From the NCBI RefSeq assembly GCF_020103695.1, contig NZ_JAHXBF010000004.1:124001-188000 (forward strand): 64,000 bases of DNA, read 5' to 3'. The DNA is from Hyalangium versicolor. Its GTDB lineage: Bacteria; Myxococcota; Myxococcia; Myxococcales; Myxococcaceae. Shown in pieces: positions 18,192 through 27,238 of the stretch. The notes under the pieces are model-generated. The model searched no databases. It was not told the origin of the DNA and saw only the letters and a list, made by a program, of their open reading frames with translations. Made by a program: the position numbers and the translations under genes. How positions within the stretch are numbered: the first letter of the stretch is position 1; each line of letters begins with the position of its first letter.

Positions 18192-19214
18192 ATGAGCCGA
18201 AGCCTGTCGCAGAAGGCCGCAGTGAACACGAGCACCTCCCCCCTTCAGGAGGAGATGCTGCGGCTCATCGATCAGCGAGAGCGGCAGGACAAGGCGCAAG
18301 ACCGGGCGGTCTGGAAGCACTGCTCCCTCGGGGAGTACGCCAACAACTGGCGCGAGCGCATCACGAACATGGCTGAGGGCCAACGGCTGTTCTGGAACCA
18401 GATGAAAGGGTCCTCCTTGTGCGGGACCGCCAGCGTGGCTCAGAACATCGTCCTCACCGAGCCCATCAAGTTCGTCCATTTCGCCATGGACCTGTACAAG
18501 TCAGGGAAAGCCACGTTCGATGCTCCAGGGAGCCGAAGCATCCAGGTTCCTCCCCGCATCACGAAGGCAGATCCTCATTCCTGGTCCGAATGCCCCGACG
18601 ACTTCCGGTGGCTGGATTGGATCGTCCTCTCGAGCATCCGCTCAAACATCCGTTCGGGCCTCCATGGCGCCCTGCGCCATGCCTTTCCACTCAGAGCTCC
18701 CGTCGATGGCGGCCTTGCCGACTTCCTCCGGTCCTCCGCCATTCCGGGTGACGTCGAAGAGATGTACGGGATGTTCGGCTACGGGAAGGACAAGCTTTCC
18801 AGGGATGCCCACTCCATGCGGCTGGTGGATGGCTCACAGAAAGAGCCCGACGACGGTGCGGCCACCGCCCCGAACAAAGACAGCCGGACAGCGCAGCTCA
18901 CCGCATCTCGTCTCTTCAGAGAGGGACGAATGATCAGCCTGTTCATCAACTCTTCAATCAAGCGGATCTCCGCCAACGCCAAAGACTTCTACCCGGCTGA
19001 CGAGAGAAAAAAGGAAGAGGACAAGAGGGCCAAGCACCCCAACCACCATCACTCCACCGCCAGCCACTGGATCACGCTGTCATCCGAGATCCAGAGCGAG
19101 GCAAGCATGGTCGAGTTCAAGTACATCGACTATGGCTCGGAGAAGACCCTTCGAGTCACGCAGGCTCAGTTCACGAATCACTTCTACGGGTACATCGCCG
19201 TCATCCCCAGATAG
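18192..19214 (+). CDS. Putative papain-like (C39-type) cysteine peptidase, candidate effector
   Basis: A 340-residue protein without a signal peptide. It contains S-L-C77-G-T-A-S-V-A-Q-N, like the nucleophile helix of C39/papain-like peptidases (C-G-x-A-S). A later block, S-H292-W-I-T-L, is followed by V-E-F-K-Y-I-D-Y-G-S and F-T-N-H-F-Y-G-Y-I-A-V, the usual His/Asp strand pair of that fold. A charged, histidine-rich segment (about 268-288) precedes the catalytic His block. Such stand-alone enzymes are often antibacterial effectors or amidases that act on peptides or peptidoglycan crosslinks; that role is inferred. A small soluble protein gene follows at 19287, which fits an effector/immunity arrangement. 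It is the last complete gene within the 28-bp repeats. Confidence 0.55.
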   Translation: MSRSLSQKAAVNTSTSPLQEEMLRLIDQRERQDKAQDRAVWKHCSLGEYANNWRERITNMAEGQRLFWNQMKGSSLCGTASVAQNIVLTEPIKFVHFAMDLYKSGKATFDAPGSRSIQVPPRITKADPHSWSECPDDFRWLDWIVLSSIRSNIRSGLHGALRHAFPLRAPVDGGLADFLRSSAIPGDVEEMYGMFGYGKDKLSRDAHSMRLVDGSQKEPDDGAATAPNKDSRTAQLTASRLFREGRMISLFINSSIKRISANAKDFYPADERKKEEDKRAKHPNHHHSTASHWITLSSEIQSEASMVEFKYIDYGSEKTLRVTQAQFTNHFYGYIAVIPR

Positions 19215-19233
19215 GGGCCTCCGAGAGGCCTCC

Positions 19234-19261
19234 AGCGACGCTGCGATCCGCGAGTGCGGCG
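19234..19261 (+). repeat. 28-bp direct repeat, right copy
   Basis: Matches the 3' end of the secreted cysteine-repeat gene (15805-15832) at 27 of 28 bases and would read S-D-A-A-I-R-E-C-G, but here no upstream gene body exists. It looks like the remnant of a paralogous gene's end, or the second copy of a recombination footprint, lying between the papain-like gene and its neighbour. Confidence 0.75.
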
Positions 19262-19286
19262 CCAACTCCGCTGTGGGAGCGATGAA

Positions 19287-19721
19287 ATGGCCTTCGTCAG
19301 ATACGCCGCGCTCGATGGGAAGAGGCTGGCCAGGACCTGGGACGCGGTCAGCAAAGCGCTGGATCGGCTCGAGCGCTCCGGTGTCGGCAGCCTGTCCCTG
19401 GGACTCAGCGAGACAGGCGATGACACGTTCCTCATTGTCGTGCCCGTGAAGTCGATGGGCGTCCATGTGTCGGTTCGGACCATGAGCGAGGAGGAGGAGC
19501 ATCACCTCGTTGATGCCACCAAACCCTCGGACCTGGCGGAGTGCATCGTTGGGGGAGTGGAGCAGGTTCTGTCCCTGGATTCGGTGGTGGACCTGCAGCA
19601 GGCCCGAGAGGTGATCCGCCACTATTTTGAAACGGGTGAGCGTCTGGAACAGGCGTCATGGGGTAGGACGCTCGAGAGATATGAACGCTTGGCAAGAGGG
19701 GAATCGATTCGGAAGCGATGA
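19287..19721 (+). CDS. Small soluble protein, candidate immunity partner
   Basis: A 144-residue protein with no signal peptide or membrane segment. ATG 19287 is preceded by GGGAG seven bases upstream, which decides the start. The visible character is an alpha/beta protein: an N-terminal helix, two strands (S-L-S-L-G-L, T-F-L-I-V-V-P-V), an acidic turn S-E-E-E-E-H-H and C-terminal helices. I do not recognise the family. Size, cytosolic location and position just after the papain-like gene fit an immunity protein, but this is inference only. Confidence 0.55.
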   Translation: MAFVRYAALDGKRLARTWDAVSKALDRLERSGVGSLSLGLSETGDDTFLIVVPVKSMGVHVSVRTMSEEEEHHLVDATKPSDLAECIVGGVEQVLSLDSVVDLQQAREVIRHYFETGERLEQASWGRTLERYERLARGESIRKR

Positions 19722-19966
19722 CCCCAAGGGCTGCCGAAGCCCTTCCTAGCCTCTGGCGAATTGATGCCTTGTGCGCTACCGGTCACCTCCGTGGCCCAGA
19801 ATTGTCACCTCACATCGGGGGCCACAGAGGGAAGCTTCGGGAAAACCCATATTTGGGGACCAGCGCAGCGTGGCACAGCTACTGCTACGGGTCCGCGCAT
19901 CCTGACATCCGCGCATGTACCTCTCGCCGAGGCTGCCTGAGCGGGTGCTGATGCCAAGGATTTGGA

Positions 19967-20341
19967 ATGACTGTCCTGATGACGAAGCGATGGGTTGCCA
20001 GCGCTCTCGCCCTCTTCTTTTGTGCCTGCACGGATTCGCCCGAGCACACCCTTCCTCCTCGAGCCCAGGATGATGTGCTGACAGAGCACCGGCCCCTGCA
20101 GGCCGCGCAGCCCACGGGCAAGCTGGGAGATGACTGCACCCAGTCCGGCGCCAGCAATTGCCTCTCGGGGCTCTGCCTTCACACGCGGCCCGAGCATAAC
20201 AAGGGCTACGTCTGCAGCCAGCGCTGCCAATCCTCCTCTGAATGCCCGCGGGACTGGAGTTGTGTGTCCTTCTACTCCTCCACACATGAGCACGTCTGCA
20301 TTCCCCCCTCTCTCGCCCAATCGCAGCCGTCACACCCCTGA
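19967..20341 (+). CDS. Small cysteine-rich lipoprotein
   Basis: A 124-residue protein with a short signal peptide and lipobox F-F-C-A-C-T. The mature part has eight cysteines arranged as C-x(6)-C-x(4)-C then C-x(3)-C-x(5)-C and further pairs, of the kind seen in myxobacterial 'D-C-x-x-G-x-C-x-S-G-L-C' domains (G-D-D-C-T-Q-S-G-A-S-N-C-L-S-G-L-C). AAGGA lies six bases before ATG 19967. It may be cotranscribed with the RHS gene, which begins 14 bp after its stop. The function is unknown. Confidence 0.65.
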   Translation: MTVLMTKRWVASALALFFCACTDSPEHTLPPRAQDDVLTEHRPLQAAQPTGKLGDDCTQSGASNCLSGLCLHTRPEHNKGYVCSQRCQSSSECPRDWSCVSFYSSTHEHVCIPPSLAQSQPSHP

Positions 20342-20355
20342 GAGTCCTCCGCGCC

Positions 20356-23300
20356 ATGTCCCTCTTGCGCCACGTCTCCGGAATCTCCTGGCTGCGCTCC
20401 CTGGCGAGCGTTCTGTTCGGCCTCGGGTTGCTGACCGCTCCACTGCTCCAGGCCCAGGCTCAGGTATGCTCGCTGCCGTCACCTGAGTCCTCGGGCGACT
20501 CACCTCCGGGTGCCTGCTCCTCCACCGGCTCCATCTCCTTCTGTCAGGATGGAAAGATCGTCTCCTGCACCTGTGGCGGTGAGAGCTTCTGCTCGAAGTG
20601 CTGCGCGGCCAATCAGTCTTGCTCCGCGCAGGCCATCGGAATTGATGCTCCCGCCGGCTTCTACCAGTGCTGCTACAGCACAGGCACCTGTTCGCCCTCT
20701 CAGGGCACCGCGATGATCAAGGCCAATGCCTGCCCCAATGACCCCAATTTCCCCTGTACGGTGGGGCAGAATGGCGTGGGCTCGTCTTGCAGCAATGGCC
20801 CCGGCGCCTGCTCCGTGGGCACGTGCGGCTACAAGAGCGCCAATCCCACCGCCTCCCTTCCCTCGGGGGGCGGCATCTGCTCTCCGGACATCGGCACCCA
20901 ATGCAACGCTCCCAAGCCGCTCGAGAACCCCGAGACGTGTGACAACCTGATCGACGACAACTGCGATGGGCAGGTGGATGAGGACTGCCCGTTCGCCGAA
21001 CCGGATGGAGGCACACCTGTCTCCTGCAAGGGAGAGAACTGTCAGTGCAATCCCCTGATGGCAGGCGACCCGGTGAACACGGCTCTGGGCAACAGCTTCG
21101 AGCGCATCGTGGACGTGGATGTGCCAGGTACCATCGGCTCCCTGCAGTTCACGCGGAGGCACACCTCCAACCCCGTCGAGTGGGTCCATGACGCCGCGCT
21201 GCTCAACACCCCCAAGCCCTTCGGTGCCAGCCTCACCCAACCCGATGGCGTCGAGTGGTGGCACGAGTACCTCAGCTTCGTCGCGGTGAGCAGCAGCCGC
21301 TGGAGTGTGCGAGACCGGGACGGCCGCCTGCTGCGCTTCTATCCCTGCACCGGCACGCCCTGCCAGACCGAGCCCGGCTACGGCAACAAGAGCGTGCGCG
21401 AGCGGCTGGTGCGCACCTCCACGGGCTTCACCCTGGTGACCATGGAGGGAGAGCGCCTAATCTTCGAGGCTCCCTATGCCTCCAGCTCGGCGGGGGTCGA
21501 CCACTACTTCCTCAGCCGCATCCTCTCCTCCGAGGGCCGCACCCTCGCCACCCTCACCTACCAGCAGCCCTCGAACCTCTCGTGTCCGACGGGGGCCTCG
21601 GGCACCAGCAGTGGTGTCCCCTACCTGGCCGAGGTGGCCAGCCCCGAGGCCCGGCTCTCCTTCGACTACCGCGCTCTGGCGTACGCCAACACTCAGGTCG
21701 AGTGTGTCATCGGCGGCGTTTCACTCCAGCCCACCTCCTCGGATGGAGGCAGTGCCGTTCCCATCGTGACGTATGCGTATACCCTCGATGGGAGCACCGA
21801 GCGCCCAGGCCGCCTGGCGTCCGCCACCTGGTCCGACCGCTCGGAAACGTACGAGTACACCGGGGGTGCCTACCAGCAGTCGGGCAGCAACGGCACCGCG
21901 GTGCGGCACGAGTATGGAGCCAATGGGACGGTGGCGCTGGCCCAGGGCGGAGATGAGGCCTGGCAGTTCGACTCCGTGGTGTCCGTGGGGACGTGCCAGT
22001 CCGGCTCCAACTGCTGCGGACGGCTTCCCACCATCCGCAAGGGCCGGAATCTCCTGGCCGGCAAGGGTGATGGCACCGCCGCGGACGCCGGCTTCACCCG
22101 CGCCTTCGAGACGCTGCCCAACTTCGGCCAGCAACTCGAGCCTCGCTTCTACCAGCTGACCGACAGCTGCGGGCTGAACAACTTCGCGTGCTCCCCCGGT
22201 ACCGTGCGCCACGAGTGGACGTGCACCACACCGACTTCGCCGGGCTACGAGCAGGCCGTGAAGGACAAGCGTGGCAACTGGGAAGTCTACGAGTACGCCC
22301 AGGATGGCGGTGTGCCCACCACGCCTCTCGAGCGCATTGCCGTCAAGCGCGGCGCCACGGACAAGAATGGCACCGGCGCCCTGGAGACGAAGCGCTACGA
22401 ATACACGTATGGCCCCAATGGGGAACAGCTCCTCGCCGCCGAGAAGCAGGACACCTTGCTCGGGCCCAGTGGCCAATATGCCCGTACGGACTCCATCTAC
22501 GAGCCCGGCACCACCCGTATGAAGGCCATCATCCAGTCCGGATGGACTCGCATCCGCGATGACATCTCTGGCACCTGGTCATCCGAGCGACGCTTCATCG
22601 GAACCTTCTTCTTCACCTCTCGCATCGCCTCGGGGGAGAGCACTCCCGACCCGTTGGGACGCACGCTCGAAGTGCATGGCCCATGCTTCGTCTCCGGCGT
22701 GAGCGCCACCGACTGCGCCTCGAGCCAGTACCCCCTCACCCAGTACCACTACTGGCCCGACACCGAGTCCTCTTCCCGACGCAACAGGCTCAAGTCCATC
22801 TCCCGGTACGCCTCTCCAATCTCCACCCCGAACGTCGTCACCTTCACCCAGTATGACGCCTGGGGAAACGTGACCGAGAGCGTCGATGACAATGGCGTGA
22901 CCACCCAGTCCACATACCAGGACCAGCGGCTCATCTCTCAGTCGGTGGGCTCGCAGCCCGCGACCCAGTACGGCTATGACCAGGGTCGTCTCATCTGGAC
23001 CCGGTTCCCCGAGGGCAACTATGAGGTCTTCTGCTACCGCAAGGATACCCCGGGTGCCGCATGTACCGGCGGGACGCTGACGGACAAGCTGCAGTGGAAG
23101 GCGAAGGCGTCGTCCTCCGACGGGGCGACGTGGACGGAGAAGGTCACGTACACCTCCTGGCCTGACGGGACTGTCCAGGATGAGCGGTATCTGAGCTGGG
23201 GCGCTTCCGGAGCGGAGGCAAGACGGGTCGTCAAGTACGCCGCCGACGCCCATGGCCGTCCCACCTGGCAACAGCGCGGGGAGAAGCCAAGCGGTGTAAC

Positions 23301-26262
23301 CTGGAACAATGCCTCCATCCGACTGTTCGATGGGGCCGACAACCTCATCGGCGAGGGCAATCCCTTTAATGATCCACCCGTCTTCTGCAACGGGCCAAAC
23401 GCCTCGGGCGTCCCTGCCTCAACCGTTTGCAACTCCCTGGTCTACGACAAGGCCAATCGGCTCACCCAGCTCGACGAGTTCACCACCACCGCCCAGCGCA
23501 CCTGCATGAGCTATGACGTGCAGGGCAACGTCACCAGCGTGAAGGTCGGCTGTACCACCAGCACCGCCTGCTCAAGCTGCACCCAGCCCGCGGCGCAATA
23601 CACCTATGATGACTTCGGCCGCGTCGTGGAGGTCCAGCTCCCGCATGCGGAGGGCCCCATTCGCTACGCCTACGATGCCTCCGGCAACACCCGCCTCAAG
23701 GAGACCGAGCAGATGCGCCGGAACGGGGAGTATCTGGCATACACCTATGACGGTTTGAGCCGACTCCTGTCCGCCACCCGCGTCTACACCCTTCCGTCCG
23801 CTGGACAGCAGACCCTCTACCGCTTCGGCTACGACCAGGATGAGGCTCCCGATGCCTCCTGCCCTCAGCCCTCCAACACCCGCGGGCACATGCGCTATCG
23901 CGTCGACTCCTTTGGCCGTACCTGGTTCCAATATGACTCCCGAGGGCGTCTCACCGGCGAGATTCGCGTCCGCGCAGGCACCACCACCTGCAATGGCAGC
24001 CTCGAGAACAACCCTCACACCCTGTACGCATACACCGACAACGGCAACCTCTCCCAAATCACCTACCCTCACGGCCGGGTTGTCACGTATGTGTACGGCC
24101 CCGGCGCCGCGAAGGACCGGGTAGATTCCATCGATGTCACCTTGCACAATGGCACTGCCTGGGGCACTTCCCAGCGCATCCTGAGCCATGCCGCCTGGGA
24201 GCCCTATGCCGGGCTTCGCGGCTACCAGCTGCACCACCTGGGCTCCAGCAACCTCAGCGCCGTCGAGTATGCCCTGGGAGACAATGCGGCCGCTGTGCCC
24301 TCGGCCTTCTGCTCCTCCACCGGGCCTTCCGCCGCCTCCAGCGACCTGTCGGGACGGGTGCGCAGCCTCCGCGTCTCCACCGGCGCATTCACTCCTGGCA
24401 CCTATCCAGGCGATATCTACCAGCGCACCTACCGCTGGAGAGCTGATCAGGTCGCGACGGACCATACTTGCGTGCTGGGAGGAACGAGCCCTCGCACCGA
24501 GACGTTCAATTATGACAAAGCACTCCGACTGACATCCGCGGATTTCACTCCGAACGCGACCGGCACTCCCGTCGAGGCCCGGACATATGACTACGACGGG
24601 CGCAGCAACCGGAAGGACACCTACTACGACAACACCAGCCTCCATACCCATACCTATGGAGCCGCCCCGCTCGTTGACCGCCTCTTGAGCCGCAACTCCA
24701 CCACCCAGACCGGTCTTGTGGAAGCCTTCTCCTACGACGCGGACGGCCGTGTCACCGAGAAACGGCTGAACAAGCTGGACTCCGAAACGGTGGTCCGCCC
24801 CTGGCTCAGCTTCTCGTACGGCCCAGACGACACGGTGGCCACTGACTCCGTCTTCAAGGCCATCGTCCTCAACGGCACCAGCTACAACTACTTCTATGAC
24901 GCCCTCGGCCGCAGACGCCTCAAGGTCTACCCTTCCGGCGTCATGGACGAGTTCTTCTATGACTCAGGCCACCAACTCCTGACGGATCAGGGCGTCAACA
25001 CCCCCCTCTCCCCCATCGGCTTCCGCGTGGAGGATGATTACATCTGGCTGGATGGCAGGCCCGTGAGCATCATTCGCGGCCGGCTCAGCACCAGTTGGTC
25101 ACGTGAGTCCGACGCCTCGACGGATTGCGCGCGCAATGGGGAGGCCGCGCTCTGCGGTGTCTACTTCCCCGTCACCGACCACATCGGCAAGCCCGTGGTG
25201 ATGCTCGACTCGTCACGCAAAGTGGCGGGCTTGGGGGAGTATGATCCCTTCGGCCACGTCAACCGCCTCACGCTGGAGAAGGGCACAGCCCACCCGTACG
25301 CCAGCAATCTCACCAATCAATCCATCGCCTCCTACACTCAGCCCGTGGGCGCACCGCTGTACCCCAATATGTCCATCCGCACGCGCGTTCTGTTCGGCAT
25401 GGTGGATACCGAGGACAATGCGGGCACTCCGGTGGACTATGTGCGCCTCAAGACCGGCACCACGTTCCTGACCAATCCTCTGGGCGGCCAGCTCAGCGGA
25501 CCGGTGTGGACGCCCTGGGTTCAGCCTCCCACCGGCAGCATCTCCGTGGAGTTCACCTCCAACGCGACCACCCAGTACTACGGGGTCGTGATGAAGGCCT
25601 ATGAGCACCAGCGTTACCAGACAGGGGCGCAGCCCTTCTGGACGCCCCTGCGCTTCCCTGGCCAGTACCACGACTCGGAGTCTGATCTGTTCGAGAACTG
25701 GAACCGGTTCTACGACCCGAGTATCGGCAGGTACCTTCAGCCAGAGCCAATGCTGCAGACACCAGGGCACATGCAAGGCCTGACAATGCGCAGTTCCAAC
25801 CTGGCGAGCTACGCATATGCCCAAAATAACCCTGTCTATTATACCGATGCCACTGGATTGAACCCCCTTTCCAATGCAATCCCTCTGGTCAGGTGGCTGC
25901 TCCCCGATCTTCCCGCCATTCCGACAACCCCCCTTGAAGCATTGTTCTTGGCATCGGACCTTGCCGATAGCACCCCTGACGGTACTTGTGGCCAGTACGC
26001 TGAACGGTGTTTTGACCTACCCACCGCTTCATTTGAAGCCGACATCTGCGAAATGGCCAAAGGAGGGAGGGGAAATCGAAAAGCCACATGGATTCCGGGT
26101 GCCTTGCAGGAATTCATGTCAAACAACAAGATTCCGGACGAATGCGAGGCTCTCAGAAGAATGATCGAGGAATCAAGAGCAGCCAAGGATTTCCAAGAAG
26201 CCCAGGAGCTAAAAGCCTATGGCAAAGCAATCGGCTGCATCTGGAGCAGCCTCAAAAAGTAG
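20356..26262 (+). CDS. RHS/YD-repeat polymorphic-toxin-like protein
   Basis: A 1968-residue exported protein. It has a Sec signal peptide (about 1-36) and a cysteine-rich N-terminal region. It also carries a MopE-type metal-binding motif near 193-212 (C-D-N-L-I-D-D-N-C-D-G), a DUF6531-like opening (D-P-V-N-T-A-L-G-N) near 236, and many YD/RHS repeats that build the hollow cocoon. The conserved RHS-associated core lies at about 1770-1836 (R-F-Y-D-P-S-I-G-R-Y-L, then N-P-V-Y-Y-T-D-A-T-G-L). The last ~130 residues are the variable tip; their DNA is visibly AT-richer than the rest. In this family the tip is a toxin, shielded inside the shell. Here it has cysteines and many charged helices but no motif I recognise. 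It has no PAAR or VgrG domain, so delivery is probably through Sec or the cell surface. Confidence 0.85.
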   Translation: MSLLRHVSGISWLRSLASVLFGLGLLTAPLLQAQAQVCSLPSPESSGDSPPGACSSTGSISFCQDGKIVSCTCGGESFCSKCCAANQSCSAQAIGIDAPAGFYQCCYSTGTCSPSQGTAMIKANACPNDPNFPCTVGQNGVGSSCSNGPGACSVGTCGYKSANPTASLPSGGGICSPDIGTQCNAPKPLENPETCDNLIDDNCDGQVDEDCPFAEPDGGTPVSCKGENCQCNPLMAGDPVNTALGNSFERIVDVDVPGTIGSLQFTRRHTSNPVEWVHDAALLNTPKPFGASLTQPDGVEWWHEYLSFVAVSSSRWSVRDRDGRLLRFYPCTGTPCQTEPGYGNKSVRERLVRTSTGFTLVTMEGERLIFEAPYASSSAGVDHYFLSRILSSEGRTLATLTYQQPSNLSCPTGASGTSSGVPYLAEVASPEARLSFDYRALAYANTQVECVIGGVSLQPTSSDGGSAVPIVTYAYTLDGSTERPGRLASATWSDRSETYEYTGGAYQQSGSNGTAVRHEYGANGTVALAQGGDEAWQFDSVVSVGTCQSGSNCCGRLPTIRKGRNLLAGKGDGTAADAGFTRAFETLPNFGQQLEPRFYQLTDSCGLNNFACSPGTVRHEWTCTTPTSPGYEQAVKDKRGNWEVYEYAQDGGVPTTPLERIAVKRGATDKNGTGALETKRYEYTYGPNGEQLLAAEKQDTLLGPSGQYARTDSIYEPGTTRMKAIIQSGWTRIRDDISGTWSSERRFIGTFFFTSRIASGESTPDPLGRTLEVHGPCFVSGVSATDCASSQYPLTQYHYWPDTESSSRRNRLKSISRYASPISTPNVVTFTQYDAWGNVTESVDDNGVTTQSTYQDQRLISQSVGSQPATQYGYDQGRLIWTRFPEGNYEVFCYRKDTPGAACTGGTLTDKLQWKAKASSSDGATWTEKVTYTSWPDGTVQDERYLSWGASGAEARRVVKYAADAHGRPTWQQRGEKPSGVTWNNASIRLFDGADNLIGEGNPFNDPPVFCNGPNASGVPASTVCNSLVYDKANRLTQLDEFTTTAQRTCMSYDVQGNVTSVKVGCTTSTACSSCTQPAAQYTYDDFGRVVEVQLPHAEGPIRYAYDASGNTRLKETEQMRRNGEYLAYTYDGLSRLLSATRVYTLPSAGQQTLYRFGYDQDEAPDASCPQPSNTRGHMRYRVDSFGRTWFQYDSRGRLTGEIRVRAGTTTCNGSLENNPHTLYAYTDNGNLSQITYPHGRVVTYVYGPGAAKDRVDSIDVTLHNGTAWGTSQRILSHAAWEPYAGLRGYQLHHLGSSNLSAVEYALGDNAAAVPSAFCSSTGPSAASSDLSGRVRSLRVSTGAFTPGTYPGDIYQRTYRWRADQVATDHTCVLGGTSPRTETFNYDKALRLTSADFTPNATGTPVEARTYDYDGRSNRKDTYYDNTSLHTHTYGAAPLVDRLLSRNSTTQTGLVEAFSYDADGRVTEKRLNKLDSETVVRPWLSFSYGPDDTVATDSVFKAIVLNGTSYNYFYDALGRRRLKVYPSGVMDEFFYDSGHQLLTDQGVNTPLSPIGFRVEDDYIWLDGRPVSIIRGRLSTSWSRESDASTDCARNGEAALCGVYFPVTDHIGKPVVMLDSSRKVAGLGEYDPFGHVNRLTLEKGTAHPYASNLTNQSIASYTQPVGAPLYPNMSIRTRVLFGMVDTEDNAGTPVDYVRLKTGTTFLTNPLGGQLSGPVWTPWVQPPTGSISVEFTSNATTQYYGVVMKAYEHQRYQTGAQPFWTPLRFPGQYHDSESDLFENWNRFYDPSIGRYLQPEPMLQTPGHMQGLTMRSSNLASYAYAQNNPVYYTDATGLNPLSNAIPLVRWLLPDLPAIPTTPLEALFLASDLADSTPDGTCGQYAERCFDLPTASFEADICEMAKGGRGNRKATWIPGALQEFMSNNKIPDECEALRRMIEESRAAKDFQEAQELKAYGKAIGCIWSSLKK

Positions 26263-26665
26263 TCGCTCAAAACACACTCCCGCGAAGGAATGGTTTGCAG
26301 CAAGCGTAGTTCTTTATTTTGAATTCGAGCCCAAGGGAAACCATCCCCTATATGTATGGGAGAATGTTTTGGTCATTTCTGCAAGAAATGGTCAGGATGC
26401 TGCTCGTCGCGCTACACGGTTGGCGAAAGCGGAGTGCTATCCTGCGATTCGAATGATCAAGTTTCGCGGGAAATGGGCCAAAATCAGATTTGGGGGTGTA
26501 CGCAAGGTAGCCTATTGCGTACCTCCAGCCTCGGTACCAGAGAATCCAGGTCAAGCATTCACAGACGGAACTGAAGTCACCCATTCTACGTTTCGGCTAA
26601 GCGGCAAGCGCGCACTGAAAGCCCTTGTTGCAGGGAGGCCTGTAAACGTTCTCTATGAGGAGTAG
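26219..26665 (+). CDS. DUF4288-like protein, candidate immunity to RHS tip
   Basis: A 148-residue soluble protein overlapping the 3' end of the RHS gene by 44 bp, in another frame. After a Ser/Lys-rich start, the segment W-F-A-A-S-V-V-L-Y-F-E-F followed by V-W-E-N-V-L-V-I-S-A-R-N and A-A-R-R-A-T-R-L-A-K resembles DUF4288 proteins, which often sit next to toxins. Codon use is much less GC-biased than in the neighbours, matching the RHS tip, so tip and partner look like one transferred module. The exact start is uncertain; the conserved part begins near W23. Immunity function is inferred from position. Confidence 0.6.
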   Translation: MAKQSAASGAASKSSRSKHTPAKEWFAASVVLYFEFEPKGNHPLYVWENVLVISARNGQDAARRATRLAKAECYPAIRMIKFRGKWAKIRFGGVRKVAYCVPPASVPENPGQAFTDGTEVTHSTFRLSGKRALKALVAGRPVNVLYEE

Positions 26666-27238
26666 AGGCTCCGTTTGAGGGAACAGAGACCGCGATGTCG
26701 CGTGCATGCGGCTCGACATCTGAGGCGTGAGCCCCCTGGACCTAAAGGCAGGGGTCACCTTGAGGAGAGTCCAGCAACCTCCGTTGAGGATGAGCTGCTG
26801 CTTGTGCGGGCTGTGTCCCTTCGCACCAGGCTGGGTCTGTTCCTTCTCTGGCTCGGGAAGGAGTCCTCCGTGGAGGCCATGACTGCAGCCTCGCCGGGCC
26901 CCGAGGTGCATGCGTCCGGCTGCTCATGCTCCCAGCCTCTCTCCGAGCGATGGAGGGATTCTTCATCGGCCCACTCGGAACGAACCACCCGAGCCAGACA
27001 GCCAGCGTCAGGCCCGCCGCGGCCAGTCCGAGCGACTGCCACCGGGGCCATGTGCTCACCTACCTCTTGCGCAGGAGTTCGTCAGCCTCCATCTCCAGCA
27101 GCGTTGGCAGAGAAGGGGCTCGATTATCAGCGGGTACTGACGTGCATGACGGTGAGTGGAGCCGCATCCGTTGATGGCCACACCTTCGCTCCATCCAATG
27201 CTGGCCTCTCTGGCTCGACTCGGTGAGGCTGCGTCCGC
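26666..27238. other. 573-bp region without a confident gene
   Basis: Between the candidate immunity gene and the GTPase gene. No frame on either strand shows the strong codon bias of neighbouring genes throughout. The best candidate is 26742-27059 on the minus strand (GTG start, 105 residues), whose first 30 residues include one possible membrane helix (L-G-L-A-A-A-G-L-T-L-A-V-W-L), but the rest looks random. The region may be a decayed remnant of earlier toxin/immunity cassettes; this is a guess. Confidence 0.4.
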
